NCBI GenBank assembly: GCA_037976565.1
Contig: CP137680.1
Location: 20,672,675-20,736,674 of the forward strand
Source of the DNA: Mesocentrotus franciscanus
Lineage: Eukaryota; Echinodermata; Echinoidea; Camarodonta; Strongylocentrotidae
Direction of reading: 5' to 3'
Length of the DNA stretch: 64,000 nt
In this document: piece after piece, positions 47,600-59,395 of the stretch
Layout: each line of letters starts with the position of its first letter
Position numbering within the stretch: the first letter of the stretch is position 1
Position numbers and translations under genes: made by a program
The notes under the pieces: model-generated
What the model was told of the DNA's origin: nothing
The model's database searches: none
Seen by the model: the letters and a program-made list of their open reading frames with translations, nothing else

Positions 47600-49430
47600 A
47601 ATACATGTTATATGCAAATACAGTCAAACCTGCGTATTGAGGTCACACAAGTGAACCACACACAAAAATGGCGATTGTAGACAACTAGTAGACAAGTGAA
47701 CTTTATAGGCAGGTTCTTCAACACATATATCATTCTGAAGGGAGGCAGTATGGGTGACTAACATAAACAGGTGAGAGGTGGCCATGATTACAGGTTTGAC
47801 TGGATGTTGGTTATTGAGATGGTTGGAACTAATTCATGAAAGATGCAGAGCTCTGCTTTATTCAACAAGACGGTGGCCAAACTGAACGGAACGTGGCATA
47901 GAATTAACATACTCTTTCTCAAACCCAACTCAGGAAATACATGAAATACATATACTTGTTTTATATCATCACATTGATAAAACTATTGCCTAGGTTATTT
48001 GAACTACTTCTGAGAAGAAGAAAAAAATATCTAGTTTTATATCTGTTTCACCTAATTTAGGCACTTCACATTTGTATTAATATACACAGTTAAAGATTAA
48101 AAAATTGACTCTTGAAAGACCTAAAATACCTGGTGGCTCTCATAGGAAAAAGACCTGATTCAGGCGAAACACTAAATTTCGTCAAAGGAATGAGTTGGCA
48201 ATTATTTCATTAACTTGACGATATGGAACCTCCCATCTTTTACCGAACAAAAATAAAGATGAGAATCATTGCAGATTTGTTCTATATAAAACCAAAGGAC
48301 TGGCAGAAATATTCTGAGAAACGCGCAATGAATGGTAAAAAATAACCTAAGTAATTATGATGTGCAATTGACAAACCGAATGTCTAGATTTTATCTATAT
48401 GTTATATATAAAAACATTTCTCCATGCGTTGTAAATTTGTAATGAATGATTTTTTTAAAATAAATGACATAAAAGTACGTTACTTTAAGTTTGGATCATG
48501 TTTGTAGTTCAGGGTGATATTTTGACAGTGTTAATACAAAACCTACATAGCAATCAATAGAATATATCATACATGTCTATTGTTAAATTATGTTCTGTAT
48601 TTGTAAACGCTCAACTTTAGAACGATTGACATAAAGGAGTTTTTATTTTTGTGACCAAACATAACACCTAGACTTGTGTCTTGAATTTGCTTCGCAGACC
48701 TGTAAAGAACTACATTATAAACAAAGAAGTTTAGAATCATTCTATCTGCGGATATCGTGATTCGGTGTTTGCATACAGAATGGGTAGATGAAAGGTGCCT
48801 GCGTAGAACTACTCACTACGCATGCGTGTAGCAAATGAATTTAATTGCTTGAATTTGTTTATCCGTTGCCGAGGTTGGAATATTCAAGGAAAGGGGCACA
48901 GGACAACTTGTACGTAATAAAAGAATTTGACAAATATTTAGTTAGATATTATGATTGTTATTCTTGTACATGACTGCATATCATATGTAGAATTTACGCA
49001 TGCGCATCAAACTACTTTTGATTGGCTGCATCATTGTTGTGTGCCATGTTAGATTAGTTTGTTGACCTACTTTTTCTACTTTGGAGACAAAGTTTACCGA
49101 TGAATGTGTTCGTTAAGTGTTAAGCGTGAAGAGATGATATGTTAGACGCCACAGTGGGAATGAAAGCGTTCAGAAATTTTGACATTGCTCAGAACTGTGT
49201 CAGATAACATTTTGTCGACGTGTGGGGGCCAATTCTGATATAATCTGATGTAATCTTTTTCTTCAGTCGGGTGTGCACTTTAAATCCTAAATGCACTACG
49301 CTTGTTTCCAGACAGATTATTCAAACTCCTCCCCTTGAAGGGTCACACCTTTTTTGTTATTCTTTGATTATTGTTATTATTTTGTTTCCACTTTTGTAAA
49401 AACATAGAAACAATATATCGATGGATCGAT
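47600..49430 (+). other. 3' flank of gene D
   Basis: Conserved at high identity after genes E (53525-55380) and F (62010-63930). No coding sequence is supported; a short conserved phrase ACGCATGCGCATCAAAC (about 48998) occurs in all three. It may hold distal 3' UTR or regulatory sequence. Confidence 0.5.
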
Positions 49431-49682
49431 GCACCTCGAGGTGTCATCTGCCCAACGTAGGATAGCGTCAGCGACTGGCTTGCCTTTAACGCACCTCGTC
49501 AGGGTGACATCGTGCAGAAAGGGGATCGCTAAATTACGCGTGCATATATATTTTATGAAATCACTGGCGTAGGGCCTGATTGCCGTGACGGACTTGATTA
49601 GCGCAGGTAATAACGCAATCAAATGGCGCGTCATGCAAAAACGGCATGCATTGGCATCAATCAGATTTGAGGGGGTACCACT

Positions 49683-49950
49683 CAGTATGAGCATGACGGA
49701 CAAAGAAAGAGGACAAAATATACAGTTCCTCATTCTACCCTTAACAATTGCTGTGGTAGACAAAGGAACATCCCTTCACTGCTATTATGTAAAATAAGTA
49801 GAACAGGTGAATATGCATGTGACACCTGTTCTACACATTTTGACAAAATAGCAGTGAAGGGATGTTCCTTTGTCTACCACAGCAATTGTTGAGGGTAGAA
49901 TGAGGAACTGTATATTTTGTCCTATTTCTTTGTCCGTCATGTTAATAGTG
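49683..49950. mobile_element. CACTA-like foldback MITE with empty site in unit F
   Basis: 268-bp near-palindrome. The right terminus, read inward, is CACTATTAACATGACGG; the left is CAGTATGAGCATGACGG. The arms pair over about 120 bp around a short loop near 49815. It is flanked by ACT duplications (49680-49682, 49951-49953). Unit F has the uninterrupted site TACCACTATCC near 57111. The ends and 3-bp duplication fit the CACTA (EnSpm) superfamily. Confidence 0.85.
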
Positions 49951-50331
49951 ACTATCCACAGGCCCGTAAATTCCTCATGCTGAGTAAAGTTGCAAAAATT
50001 AACACTCAACAATCCACTTTCTGTATCTTATTCTTATCTTGACTATTTGTCTTTCTCACATTAAAATAACATTATCAATTCTAATGAACCTTGTATATAC
50101 ATGGAGATAACTGCCACAATAGGCACTACAATATAGTCAAACGTCTTCAGACAATGGAAAACAAATAGTATTTGGATAATTATTAACAAAGTATGATTTC
50201 CTTTGTGTAGGCTCAACAAGTATTGCATTAATAAAATCGATTAATTTCATTCATCTCATTGGTCAGCCCTACTTTTTCATGTTGAATAAAGTTGTGGCGC
50301 CGAGGAAATACTTCGGATTTGACGGAGAATC

Positions 50332-50440
50332 ACTGAGATTGAATTTCCTTCGGATGCAGCTCAATTGCAGTGCCACATCATACCAATCGGACTTAACTTA
50401 TTCTGGACATATCATTAAAAGCAACCGCAATCCTTACAAG
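50332..50440 (+). promoter_or_regulatory. Gene E: predicted 5' non-coding exon
   Basis: Start motif GAATCACTGAGATTG (50327-50341) and donor AAG|GTAAGT at 50441, identical in F. The TATA-like box is weak (GAGGAAATAC about 30 bp upstream; GAATAAAG at 50284 is too far). An ATG at 50354 opens an ORF that continues across the splice and would end about 30 nt past the main ATG in another frame. Confidence 0.6.
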
Positions 50441-51119
50441 GTAAGTTTCGGCAGGTACTAAGTTTAATGATTTGGAAAGAGATGGTTTGGCTATAAGCAT
50501 TTCGCCTCTCTCTTTCACGATCTTCTCTCTCTCTTAGGGTCTCCTTTAGCCCTTTTAACCTATCCGTGAATTTCGTCTTAGTTTTCTATCTCAAATCACA
50601 CTTATTATAATTATGAGGGTACCGTGACTAACAAAGGGTGAAAAAACGCAGAGAAATGTATTTCCATGCATTTTTGAGACGCGTTATTCATGCATATCTC
50701 GCTGAAGCTTATGGAAAGCAGCAGCAGCACTGGTGTTGCATAAATTATATATACTAGTAGAAGGAAATGTGTAATAATGAGGTAGATAATGTGGGTTCAT
50801 GCATGGGATGTTATGGGCTCGTAACATTCACACCTTCTCCCAATTTGTAATATCGTCTTTCGCTATTGAATCCCTCTTTCCCTTTTCCCTTCTTTGTAAT
50901 ACTATCAATAAAGTAATGCTCTCATTATTACATTATAATTGTACTTGTCCTAACATTTGAGAGCATTAGGGAGAGCCCCATGCTGACCGCAAACACACAC
51001 GTACAACACAAACTAAAACAAAAACAAAAAGAAAAATGAAGATATCAATAGGCTAACAGTATGTGTGTGTGTGTGTTTGTGTGCTGTGTTGGGGGTCGCA
51101 CATGAAACTTTGTCTTTTG

Positions 51120-51325
51120 GCAATTGTCCTAGGGGTAATTATACTATTGTCCAGGGGTGATCGCTCTAGGGGGTAATTGTCCTAGGGAAAATTTTCAGAG
51201 GGTAATTGTCCTGGGGTAATTGGCAGTTAGTGCAATTTTCCTAAGAGGTCATTATCCTGGGGTGATTGTCCAGGGGGTTATTATCCTAAGGGGGTTATTG
51301 TACTAAGTGGGTAATTGTCCTGATA
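51120..51325 (+). repeat. Intronic (GGTAATTGTCCTAGGG)n minisatellite, unit E
   Basis: About ten degenerate units of roughly 18-22 bp. The unit F copy (58290-58595) is about 100 bp longer. Confidence 0.85.
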
Positions 51326-51354
51326 CGCAGTTATGCAGTGCATTTAAAAAAAAA

Positions 51355-52039
51355 GTGTACCCAACTTTGGTAGCTTCTAATTAAAAAGTTAAACCTATGC
51401 GACCTTGAATCATATTTCACGGTAAAGAGTAACTATTACCCTGTCCATTGATACCATATTCATAATGATGCTTGTCTTAGGGCACCCTTTTCATTGAGTG
51501 ATACAAAATGGATACAATTTATTCAGGGTGTTATTTTTTTTATGAAAGTCGACTGTCGATTTCTTTGATACTTATTATCATATGTGTTTTTTCTTGCATT
51601 AGGGTTTAGTAACATTTGAGTTTTCATTCGGTATTCGAGATAAACACCTTATGCTTAATGCTGGAGTTAGGAGGCTGCTCAAAATAATTAAAGGTTATCC
51701 TATGGATTTAAAAAAAGGTTATGTGAAAGCTCAGATACATCGCATCATTTTAAACAATGAAGCAAAGAAGCACGAGGCATGATTTAACTAGTACAAAGTA
51801 TTTAAGACCAAAGAAGCACATGCATATCGCTTGACCCACATTCGTTCCATCAGCCAAAACTTGGTACAAGGCGATTTTGACAACACTTTTTACAGACCCT
51901 GGTGCTCAGTCACCCGTGGCAGAAATATTATGAATATGATATCATTGGACAGAAAACAAGTTACTCTTCATCATGAAATAGATTTCAAAGTTATATTGGT
52001 TATGACTTTTTAATTAAGAGCTACCAAAGTTGGGTACAC
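51355..52039. mobile_element. 685-bp TIR element in gene E intron
   Basis: Terminal inverted repeats of about 40 bp: GTGTACCCAACTTTGGTAGC and its complement GCTACCAAAGTTGGGTACAC. No transposase. The same element sits at the same place in unit F (58628-59366) and is missing from unit D. Confidence 0.82.
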
Positions 52040-52216
52040 CTTATTTTTACACGCATTCTAGATAGTGGCCCGGACTTGAAATGAATTTATATTTCTCCAT
52101 GTATGTTTTAATGTATACAGATTTTATTACGTATTCAGAACTGAAAAGAATGAAATATATGAAATGTTCTGAAATGTTTTTCAATTTTGACGTCTTTTGC
52201 TTTCTCCAAATACAGA

Positions 52217-53521
52217 ATGACGCACCGTGTGTTTGTCGGACCGCATAGGTTGGTCTTTCTGTTGATGATATCAACAATTTCCATACCGAAAATGGCAAGT
52301 ACTTCGACAACAGATCCTACTTATACTCTGGATACAAGTTATCCAACGAGAGTTTCTGCAATTACTGATACAAGTAATCCAACGGGAGTTTCTGCGACTT
52401 CCGATACAAGTAATCCAACGGGAGTTTCTACAACTACTGAAACAAGTAATCCAACGGGAGTTTCTACGACTTCCGATACAAGTAATCCAACGGGAGTTTC
52501 TACAACTACTGAAACAAGTAATCCAACGGGAGTTTCTACGACTTCCGATACAAGTAATCCAACGGGAGTTTATACAACTACTGAAACAAGTAATCCAACG
52601 GGAGTTTCTGCGACTTCCGATACAAGTAATCCAACGGGAGTTTATACAACTACTGAAACAAGTAATCCAACGGGAGTTTCTACGACTTCCGATACAAGTA
52701 ATCCAACGGGAGTTTCTGCAACTACTGATACAAGTAATCCAACGGGAGTTTCTGCAATTACTGATACAAGTTATCCAACGGGATTTTCTGCAACTACTGA
52801 AACAAGTAATCCAACGGGAGTTTCTGCGACTTCCGATACAAGTAATCCAACGGGAGTTTCTGCGACTACTGAAACAAGTAATCCAACGGGAGTTTCTGCG
52901 ACTACTGAAACAAGTAATCCAACGGGAGTTTCTGCAACTACTGATACAAGTAAACCAACGGGAGTTTCTGCAACTACTGATACAAGCAAACCAACGGGAG
53001 TTTCCGCAACTATTGATACAAGTAAACCAACGGGAGTTTCTGCAACTTCTGATACAAGCAAACCTACAGGAGTTTCTGCACCTACTGATACAAGCAAACC
53101 AACGGGAGTTTATGAAACTACTGATCAAAATACATCTACATCAACGCGATCAACCCGTGATCCAAATGCTTCAACATCATCACCAGAAACGCCTGATCCA
53201 AGTGCTAAAACCACAGTCTCAACGATGACTACTAGACGCGAAGAGATGTCTACTAAAGAGGGAGATCCCACAACAAGTCCCCCAGAGGAACCACTCTCGG
53301 CTGGTGTTATCGCAGGAATTGTCATTGGTTCGCTGGTAGGAGTTGCTGCCATTGCAGGTGGTGTTGGTTACGCTGTGATCCACTGTAAAGGTACCTCACA
53401 GGTTAGCCCTGAGAGCAATGTGAGCAAGGATATCGAGATACAGAGCATGTCTAGGGAAGAAGTCGAAGTAAACGACAAGGCCCATCTTACTCCCACAGAT
53501 AACGACCAATCTGAAACATAA
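52217..53521 (+). CDS. Gene E: mucin-like type I membrane protein
   Basis: 434 residues from the ATG at 52217, one base after the acceptor CTCCAAATACAG; an upstream in-frame ATG at 52187 lies in the intron. Signal peptide about 1-30 (RLVFLLMISTISI). Residues about 36-305 are 22 units of the type TDTSNPTGVSAT. Units 3-10 alternate SDTSNPTGV.TT and TETSNPTGV.TT, so this part is a 72-nt dimer repeat; later units change Asn to Lys (SKPTG). Asn is always followed by Pro, so no N-glycosylation sequon forms in the array; O-glycosylation on Ser/Thr is expected. The stalk PETPDPSAK...MTTRREEMS retains one unit of the A-C repeat type, then the helix (about 361-388) and a 46-residue tail. The frame is intact. 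AATAAA overlaps the stop. Function unknown. Confidence 0.86.
   Translation: MTHRVFVGPHRLVFLLMISTISIPKMASTSTTDPTYTLDTSYPTRVSAITDTSNPTGVSATSDTSNPTGVSTTTETSNPTGVSTTSDTSNPTGVSTTTETSNPTGVSTTSDTSNPTGVYTTTETSNPTGVSATSDTSNPTGVYTTTETSNPTGVSTTSDTSNPTGVSATTDTSNPTGVSAITDTSYPTGFSATTETSNPTGVSATSDTSNPTGVSATTETSNPTGVSATTETSNPTGVSATTDTSKPTGVSATTDTSKPTGVSATIDTSKPTGVSATSDTSKPTGVSAPTDTSKPTGVYETTDQNTSTSTRSTRDPNASTSSPETPDPSAKTTVSTMTTRREEMSTKEGDPTTSPPEEPLSAGVIAGIVIGSLVGVAAIAGGVGYAVIHCKGTSQVSPESNVSKDIEIQSMSREEVEVNDKAHLTPTDNDQSET
52324..53130 (+). repeat. 36-nt coding repeat array of gene E
   Basis: About 22 units; key phrase CCAACGGGAGTTTCTG. A 72-nt higher-order period is seen at about 52395-52680. Confidence 0.92.
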
Positions 53522-53524
53522 TAA

Positions 53525-55446
53525 AAATACATGTAATATGCAAATACAGTCAAACCTGCGTATTGAGGCCACACAAGTAAAACACACCAAAATGGCCATT
53601 GTAGACAACTAGTAGACAAGTGGACTTTTTAGGCAGGTTCTTCAACACATATATCACTCTGAAGGGAGGCAGTATGGGTGACTAATATAAACAGGTGACC
53701 TTTATAGAGAGGTGGCCACGATGACAGGTTTGACTGGATGTTGGTTATTGAGATGGTTGGAACTAATTCATGAGAGATGCAGAGCTCTGCTTTATTCAAC
53801 AAGACGGTGGCCAAACTGAACGGAACGTGGCATAGAATTAACATACTCTTTCTCAAACCCAACTCCGGAAATACATGAAATACATATACTTGTTTGATAT
53901 CATCACATTAATAAAAGTATTGCCTAGGTTATTTGAACTACTTCTGAGAAGAAGAAAAAATATCTAGTTATATATCTGTTTCGCCTAATTTAGGCACTTC
54001 ATATTTGTATTAATAGACACAGTTAAAGATTAAAAAATTGACTCTTGAAAGACCTAAAATACCTGGCGGCTCTCAAAGGAAAAAGACCTGATTCAGGCAA
54101 AACACTGAATTTCGTCAAAGGAATGAGTTGGCAATTATTTCATTAACTTGACGATATGGAACCGAACATCTTTTACCGAACATCATATTTTTCAAAAATA
54201 AAGATGGGAATCATTGCAGATTTGTTCTATATAAACCCAAAGGACTGGCAGAAATATTCTGAGAAACGCGCAATGAAAGGTAAAAAATAACCTAAGTAAT
54301 TATGATGTGCAATTGACAAACCGAATGTCTAGATTTTATCTATATGTTATATATAAAAACATTTCTCCATGCCTTGTAATGAATTATTTTTTTTAAATAA
54401 ATGACATAAAAGTACGTTACTTTAATTTTGGTACATGTTTGTAGTTCAGGGTGATATATTGATAGTGTTAATACAAAACCTACATAGCAATCAATAGAAT
54501 ATATCATACATGTCTATTGTTAAATTATGTTCTGTATTTGTAGACGCTCAACTTTAGAACGATTGACATAAAGGAGTTTTTATTTTTGTGACCAAACATA
54601 ACACCTAGACTTGTTTCTTGAATTTGCTTCGCAGACCTGTAAAGAACTACATTATAAACAAAGAAGTTTAGAATCATTCTATCTGCGGATATTGTGATTC
54701 GGTGTTTGCATACAGAATGGGTAGATGAAAGGTGCCTGCGTAGAACTACTCACTACGCATGCGTGTAGCAAATGAATTTAATTGCTTGAATTTGTTTGTC
54801 CGTTGCCGAGGTTGGAATATTCAAGGAAAGGGGCACAGGACAACTTGTACGTAATAAAAGAATTTGACAAATATTTAGTTAGATATTATGATTGTTATTC
54901 TTGTACATGACTGCATATCATATATAGAATTTACGCATGCGCATCAAACTACTTTTGATTGGCTGCATCATTGTTGTGTGCCATGTTAGATTAGTTTGTT
55001 GACCTACTTTTTTCTACTTTGGGGACAAAGTTTACCGATGAATGTGTTCGTTAAGTGTTAAGCGTGAAGAGATAATATGTTAGACGCCACAGTGGGAATG
55101 AAAGCGTTTAGAAATTTTGACATTGCTCAGAACTGTGTCAGATAACATTTTGTCGACGTGTGGGGGCCAATTCTGATATAATCTGATGTAATCTTTTTCT
55201 TCAGTCGGGTGTGCACTTTAAATCCTAAATGCACTACGCTTGTTTCCAGACAGATTATTCAAACTCCTCCCCCCCCCCCTTGAAGGGTCACACCTTTTTT
55301 GTTATTCAATGATTATTGTTATTAATTTTGTTTCCACTTTTGTAAAAACATAGAAACAATATATCGATGGATCGATGCACCTCCAGAATTCGGTAGCGCA
55401 GAAGTATTTTTGTTCACTCCATATAAACCGTGAAATTTCAAAAGAG
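53525..55446 (+). other. 3' flank of gene E
   Basis: Nearly identical to 47600-49430 apart from scattered substitutions and small indels (for example a longer poly-C near 55270). Non-coding. Confidence 0.5.
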
Positions 55447-55935
55447 CAGATTTACAGTCTTTTATACTTACTTTACTATATCACATTTATATTTATGTGG
55501 GTATTTTATATTAGGCGGGAGACAAAACTCGGGCATTGTAACAGGTCACGTCGGTACCATAAGTGTGAGGGGGTTGCAACCACACCCCTCCCCCGAATTC
55601 GAAAACTGCCGCCGCCGACAAGCCTTCTTCTACAAAATTCATACTTGCTGATTTGAAATCTAATGCTGCCTGTAAAAGTATCAGTTGTATACATCTTAAA
55701 ATGGCGCTATTCAAACAACACTGTCAGAGTCATCTATAAATTCTGTATAGATGGCGCTGAACATTGTAAAGAATTGAGACAATTTGCAGATTTGACGTGC
55801 CCATGAAGTTGTTAGCCGTTTAGATTATTATTATAGAGTTACAAATATAAAATCGATTAAGCATACTTTGAATGCTATTGAACGGATGATTAATATAGCC
55901 TGCATGTTCCAATAAAGACGAAAAGGGACATTGCA
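55447..55935. other. Between units E and F
   Basis: It follows the part of unit E that can be compared with F before the window ends. No gene or repeat is recognised. Confidence 0.4.
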
Positions 55936-55940
55936 ATATA

Positions 55941-56194
55941 CACTGTTGTCCATAAAGTTGCAATGATTTTTCCTAACCTCCGTTAATAAAATGATTGTCA
56001 CAATATTGTATATTCTTGAAAAGTAGAGTTTAGATATTCTCAGAACTCTATTGCTCAATCTCTATGACTCTATAGATTGATCAATAAAGTTCTGAGAATA
56101 TGTAAACGTTATATATTAATAAGAAGTCAAATTGTCACAATCATTTCATGAAAAGATATTAGGAAAAATGATTCCAACTTCAGGGGCAACAGTG
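55941..56194. mobile_element. mariner-like MITE with TA duplication
   Basis: 254 bp with about 36-bp terminal inverted repeats (CACTGTTGTCCATAAAGTTG / complement of CAACTTCAGGGGCAACAGTG). It is flanked by TA on both sides, as for Tc1/mariner. A second inverted pair (TATTCTCAGAACT...AGTTCTGAGAATA) makes the middle a foldback as well. Confidence 0.82.
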
Positions 56195-56196
56195 TA

Positions 56197-56806
56197 GTTG
56201 TCGATATGCTGGAGATTGGAGATTTACATGATGTAGCCTACCAAATGTTCAATAAAGATAATAAACCTGTCCTCACTTTTAATAAGCGTTTTTATTCACA
56301 CATATCGGACGATGCAGCTAACATTGATTGTCTATGGGAATGGTTTTTGGCTCAGTCTGAGGAACCATGCGAAACTTGAGACTTAAAGGGATTGGGTAAC
56401 TTTGTCTCAGATTCTGAAACAAAATCCTGGATTTAGCTCATGCTGCAATCATAATTATAAACCTTTAGGTCAGTCAGGAACACCATGACTTTTACAAGCC
56501 GATCGTCTGTCTGATTATCAAGATATTTATGATTGGAAATCAAAATCAAATTTTGCGTTTTCCTAACGGTTTTTATAACACTACAGTCTATTGGGGAAAA
56601 TGAGTATGGTACAACCGGTCACTCAAAGATTTTTACTTTTTTGAGGCGCTTCTTGATCATTTTGAAGCGGTTTTTTTTTTAGGGCTTCAATATTACACCA
56701 TATCACAGACACTGATAACACGTAGGACCATGTATCTCAGATTTAACATTGTTAAACGATGCCATTAAAGGAAAATGAGGTATTCTGAAAAACTGTTTTA
56801 TTTCCA
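56197..56806. other. Spacer before unit F
   Basis: Nothing recognised. Confidence 0.4.
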
Positions 56807-57495
56807 TGTGCCTAGAACTACTTTTGTAATTCACAACCTGATTGTTGGAAAAAGCGCGTTGCACACGAGGTGTCATCTGCCCGACGTAGGATAGCGTCAG
56901 CGACTGGCTTGGCCTTTAACGCACCTCGTCAGGGTGACATTGTGCAGAAAGGGGATCGCTAAATTACGCGTGTAGATATATTTTATGAAATCACTGGCGT
57001 AGGGCCTGATTGCCGTGACGGACTTGATTAGCGCAGGTAATAACGCAATCAGATGGCGCGTCATGCAAAAACGGCATGCATTGGCATCAATCAGATTTGA
57101 GGGGGTACCACTATCCACAGGCTCGTAAATTCCTCATGCTGAGTAAAGTTGCAAAAATCAACACTCAACAGTCCACTTTCTGTATCTTATTCTTATCTTG
57201 ACTATTTGTCTTTCTCACATTAAAATCACATTATCACATCTAATGAACCTTGTATATACATGGAGATAACTGCCACAATAGGTACTACAATATAGTCAAA
57301 CGTCTTCAGACAATGGAAAACAAATAGTATTTGGATAATTATTAACAAAGTATGATTTCCTTTGTGTAGGCTCAACAAGACTAGTATTGCATTAATAAAA
57401 TCGATTAATTTCATTCATCTCATTGGTCAGCCCTACTTTTTCATGTTGAATAAAGTTGTGGCGCCGAGGAAATACTTCGGATTTGACGGAGAATC

Positions 57496-57604
57496 ACTGA
57501 GATTGAATTTCCTTCGGATGCAGCTCAATTGCAGTGCCACATCATACCAATCGGACTTAACTTATTCTGGACATATCATTAAAAGCAACCGCAATCCTTA
57601 CAAG
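57496..57604 (+). promoter_or_regulatory. Gene F: predicted 5' non-coding exon
   Basis: Same length (109 nt), start motif and donor as gene E, and the same overlapping upstream ORF from an ATG at 57518. Confidence 0.6.
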
Positions 57605-58289
57605 GTAAGTTTCGGCAGGTTCTAATTTTAATGATTTGGAAAGAAAGATGGTTTGGCTATAAACATTTCGCCTCTCTCTTTCACGCTCTTCTCTCTCTCT
57701 TAGGGTCTCCTTTAGCCCTTTTAACCTATCCGTAAATTTCGTCTTAGTTTTCTATCTCAAATCACACTTATTATAATTATGAGGGTACCGTGACTAACAA
57801 AGGGTGAAAAAAACGCAGAGAAATGTATTTCCATGCATTTTTGAGACGCGTTATTCATGCATATCTCGCTGAAGCTTATGGAAAGCAGCAGCAGCACTGG
57901 TGTTGCATAAATTATATATACTAGTAGAAGGGAAATGTGTAATAATGAGGTAGATAATGTGGGTTCATGCATGGGATTTTATGGGCTCGTAACATTCACA
58001 CCTTCTCCCAATTTGTAATATCGTCTTTCGCTATTGAATCCCTCTTTCCCTTTTTCCTTCTTTGTAATACTATCAATAAAGTAATGCTCTCATTATTACA
58101 TTATAATTGTACTTGTCCTAACATTTGAGAGCATTAGGGAGAGGCCCATGCTGACCGCAAACACACACGTACAACACAAACTAAAACAAAAACAAAACAA
58201 AGAAAAATGAAGATATCAATAGGCTAACAGTATGTGTGTGTGTGTGTGTGTTTGTGTTCTGTGTTGGGGGTGATCGCACATGATATTTT

Positions 58290-58600
58290 GTCTTTTGGCA
58301 ATTGTCCTAGGGGTAATTATACTATTGTCCAGGGGTGATCGCGCTAGGGGTAATTGTCCTAGGAAAATTTTCAGAGGGTAATTGTCCTGGGGTAATTGGC
58401 AGTTAGTGCAATTTTCCTAAGAGGTCATTATCCTGGGGTGATTGTCCAGGGGGTTATTATCCTAAGGGGGATATTGTACTAAGTGGGTAATTGTCCTCGG
58501 GGCGGTTGTCATGGGGGGTAATTTTCCGGGGTGGGGGAAACTGTCCTAGGGGGTGGTTGTCCTTCGGGGGTAATTTTCCCGGGGGTAATTGTCCTGATAC
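58290..58600 (+). repeat. Intronic (GGTAATTGTCCTAGGG)n minisatellite, unit F
   Basis: As in unit E but expanded by about 100 bp of G-rich variant units (58498-58595). Confidence 0.85.
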
Positions 58601-58627
58601 GCAGTTATGCAGTGCATTTAAACAAAA

Positions 58628-59366
58628 GTGTACCCAACTTTGGTAGCTTCTAATTAAAAAGTTAAACCTATGCGACCTTGAATCATATTTCACGGTAAAG
58701 AGTAACTATTACCCTGTCCATTGATACCATATTCATAATGATGCTTGTCTTAGGGCACCCTTTTCATTGAGTGATACAAAATGGATACAATTTATTCAGG
58801 GTGTTATCTTTTTTATGAAAGTCGACTGTCGATTTCTTTGATACTTATTATCATATGTGTTTTTTCTTGCATTTGGGTTTAGTAACATTTGAGTTTTCAT
58901 TCGGTATTCGAGATAAACACCTTATGCTCTTTACGCGTGTGAAAAGGCACAATCAATAAGTGAGCAGAGATAACTTAGATATCATGAGACAAGGAGTTAG
59001 GAGGCTGTTCAAAATAATTAAAGGTTATCCTATGGATTAAAAAAAAAGTTATGTGAAAGCTCAGATACATCGCATCATTTTAAATAATGAAGCAAAGAAG
59101 CACAAGGCATGATTTAACTAGTACAAAGTATTTAAGACCAAAGAAGCACATGCATATCGCTTGACCCACATTCGTTCCATCAGCCAAAACTTGGTACAAG
59201 GCGATTTTGACAACACTTTTTACAGACCCTGGTGCTCAGTCACCCGTGGCAGAAATATTATGAATTAGATATCATTGGACAGAAAACAAGTTACTCTTCA
59301 TCATGAAATAGATTTCAAAGTTATATTGGTTATGACTTTTTAATTAAGAGCTACCAAAGTTGGGTC
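58628..59366. mobile_element. TIR element in gene F intron
   Basis: Orthologous insertion to 51355-52039. The last few bases of the right terminus are altered (GTTGGGTCGGG). It is longer by about 55 bp owing to an internal insertion near 58929-58990. Confidence 0.8.
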
Positions 59367-59395
59367 GGGATTTTTACACGTATCATATAGTGGCC

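Larger units (their letters stand above)
44698..49437 (+). repeat. Segmental duplication unit D
   Basis: First of three homologous units. The left edge (ATGTGCCTAGAACAACC, 44698) matches 56807. 5' flank, 5' exon, coding exon and about 1.85 kb of 3' flank align with units E and F. The intron differs: it lacks the 0.7-kb TIR element present in E and F. It ends at GCACCTC (49431-49437), fused directly to the 5' part of unit E. Confidence 0.85.
50441..52215 (+). other. Gene E intron (predicted)
   Basis: 1.78 kb, GT-AG. It contains a GGGTAATTGTCCTAG-type minisatellite (51120-51325) and a 685-bp TIR element (51355-52039). No coding sequence is supported; a 60-codon frame at 51831 is broken in unit F. 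Confidence 0.6.
49437..55446 (+). repeat. Segmental duplication unit E
   Basis: Second unit. It starts at the junction GAGGTGTCATCTGCCC (49438) and aligns to unit F from about 56868. The 3' end aligns to the window's last bases (F, to 64000) up to about 55446 at least. It differs from F by the foldback at 49683-49950 and lacks F's insertion at 59396-59866. Confidence 0.85.

Noticed and set aside
50279..50461. 60-codon ORF starting MLNKVVAPRKYF, repeated in unit F
   Set aside because: Its ATG lies upstream of the predicted start site and the frame is broken in unit D. The conservation is explained by recent duplication of the 5' exon.
51831..52013. 60-codon ORF in the gene E intron
   Set aside because: It has a stop in the otherwise near-identical unit F copy and lies inside a TIR element.
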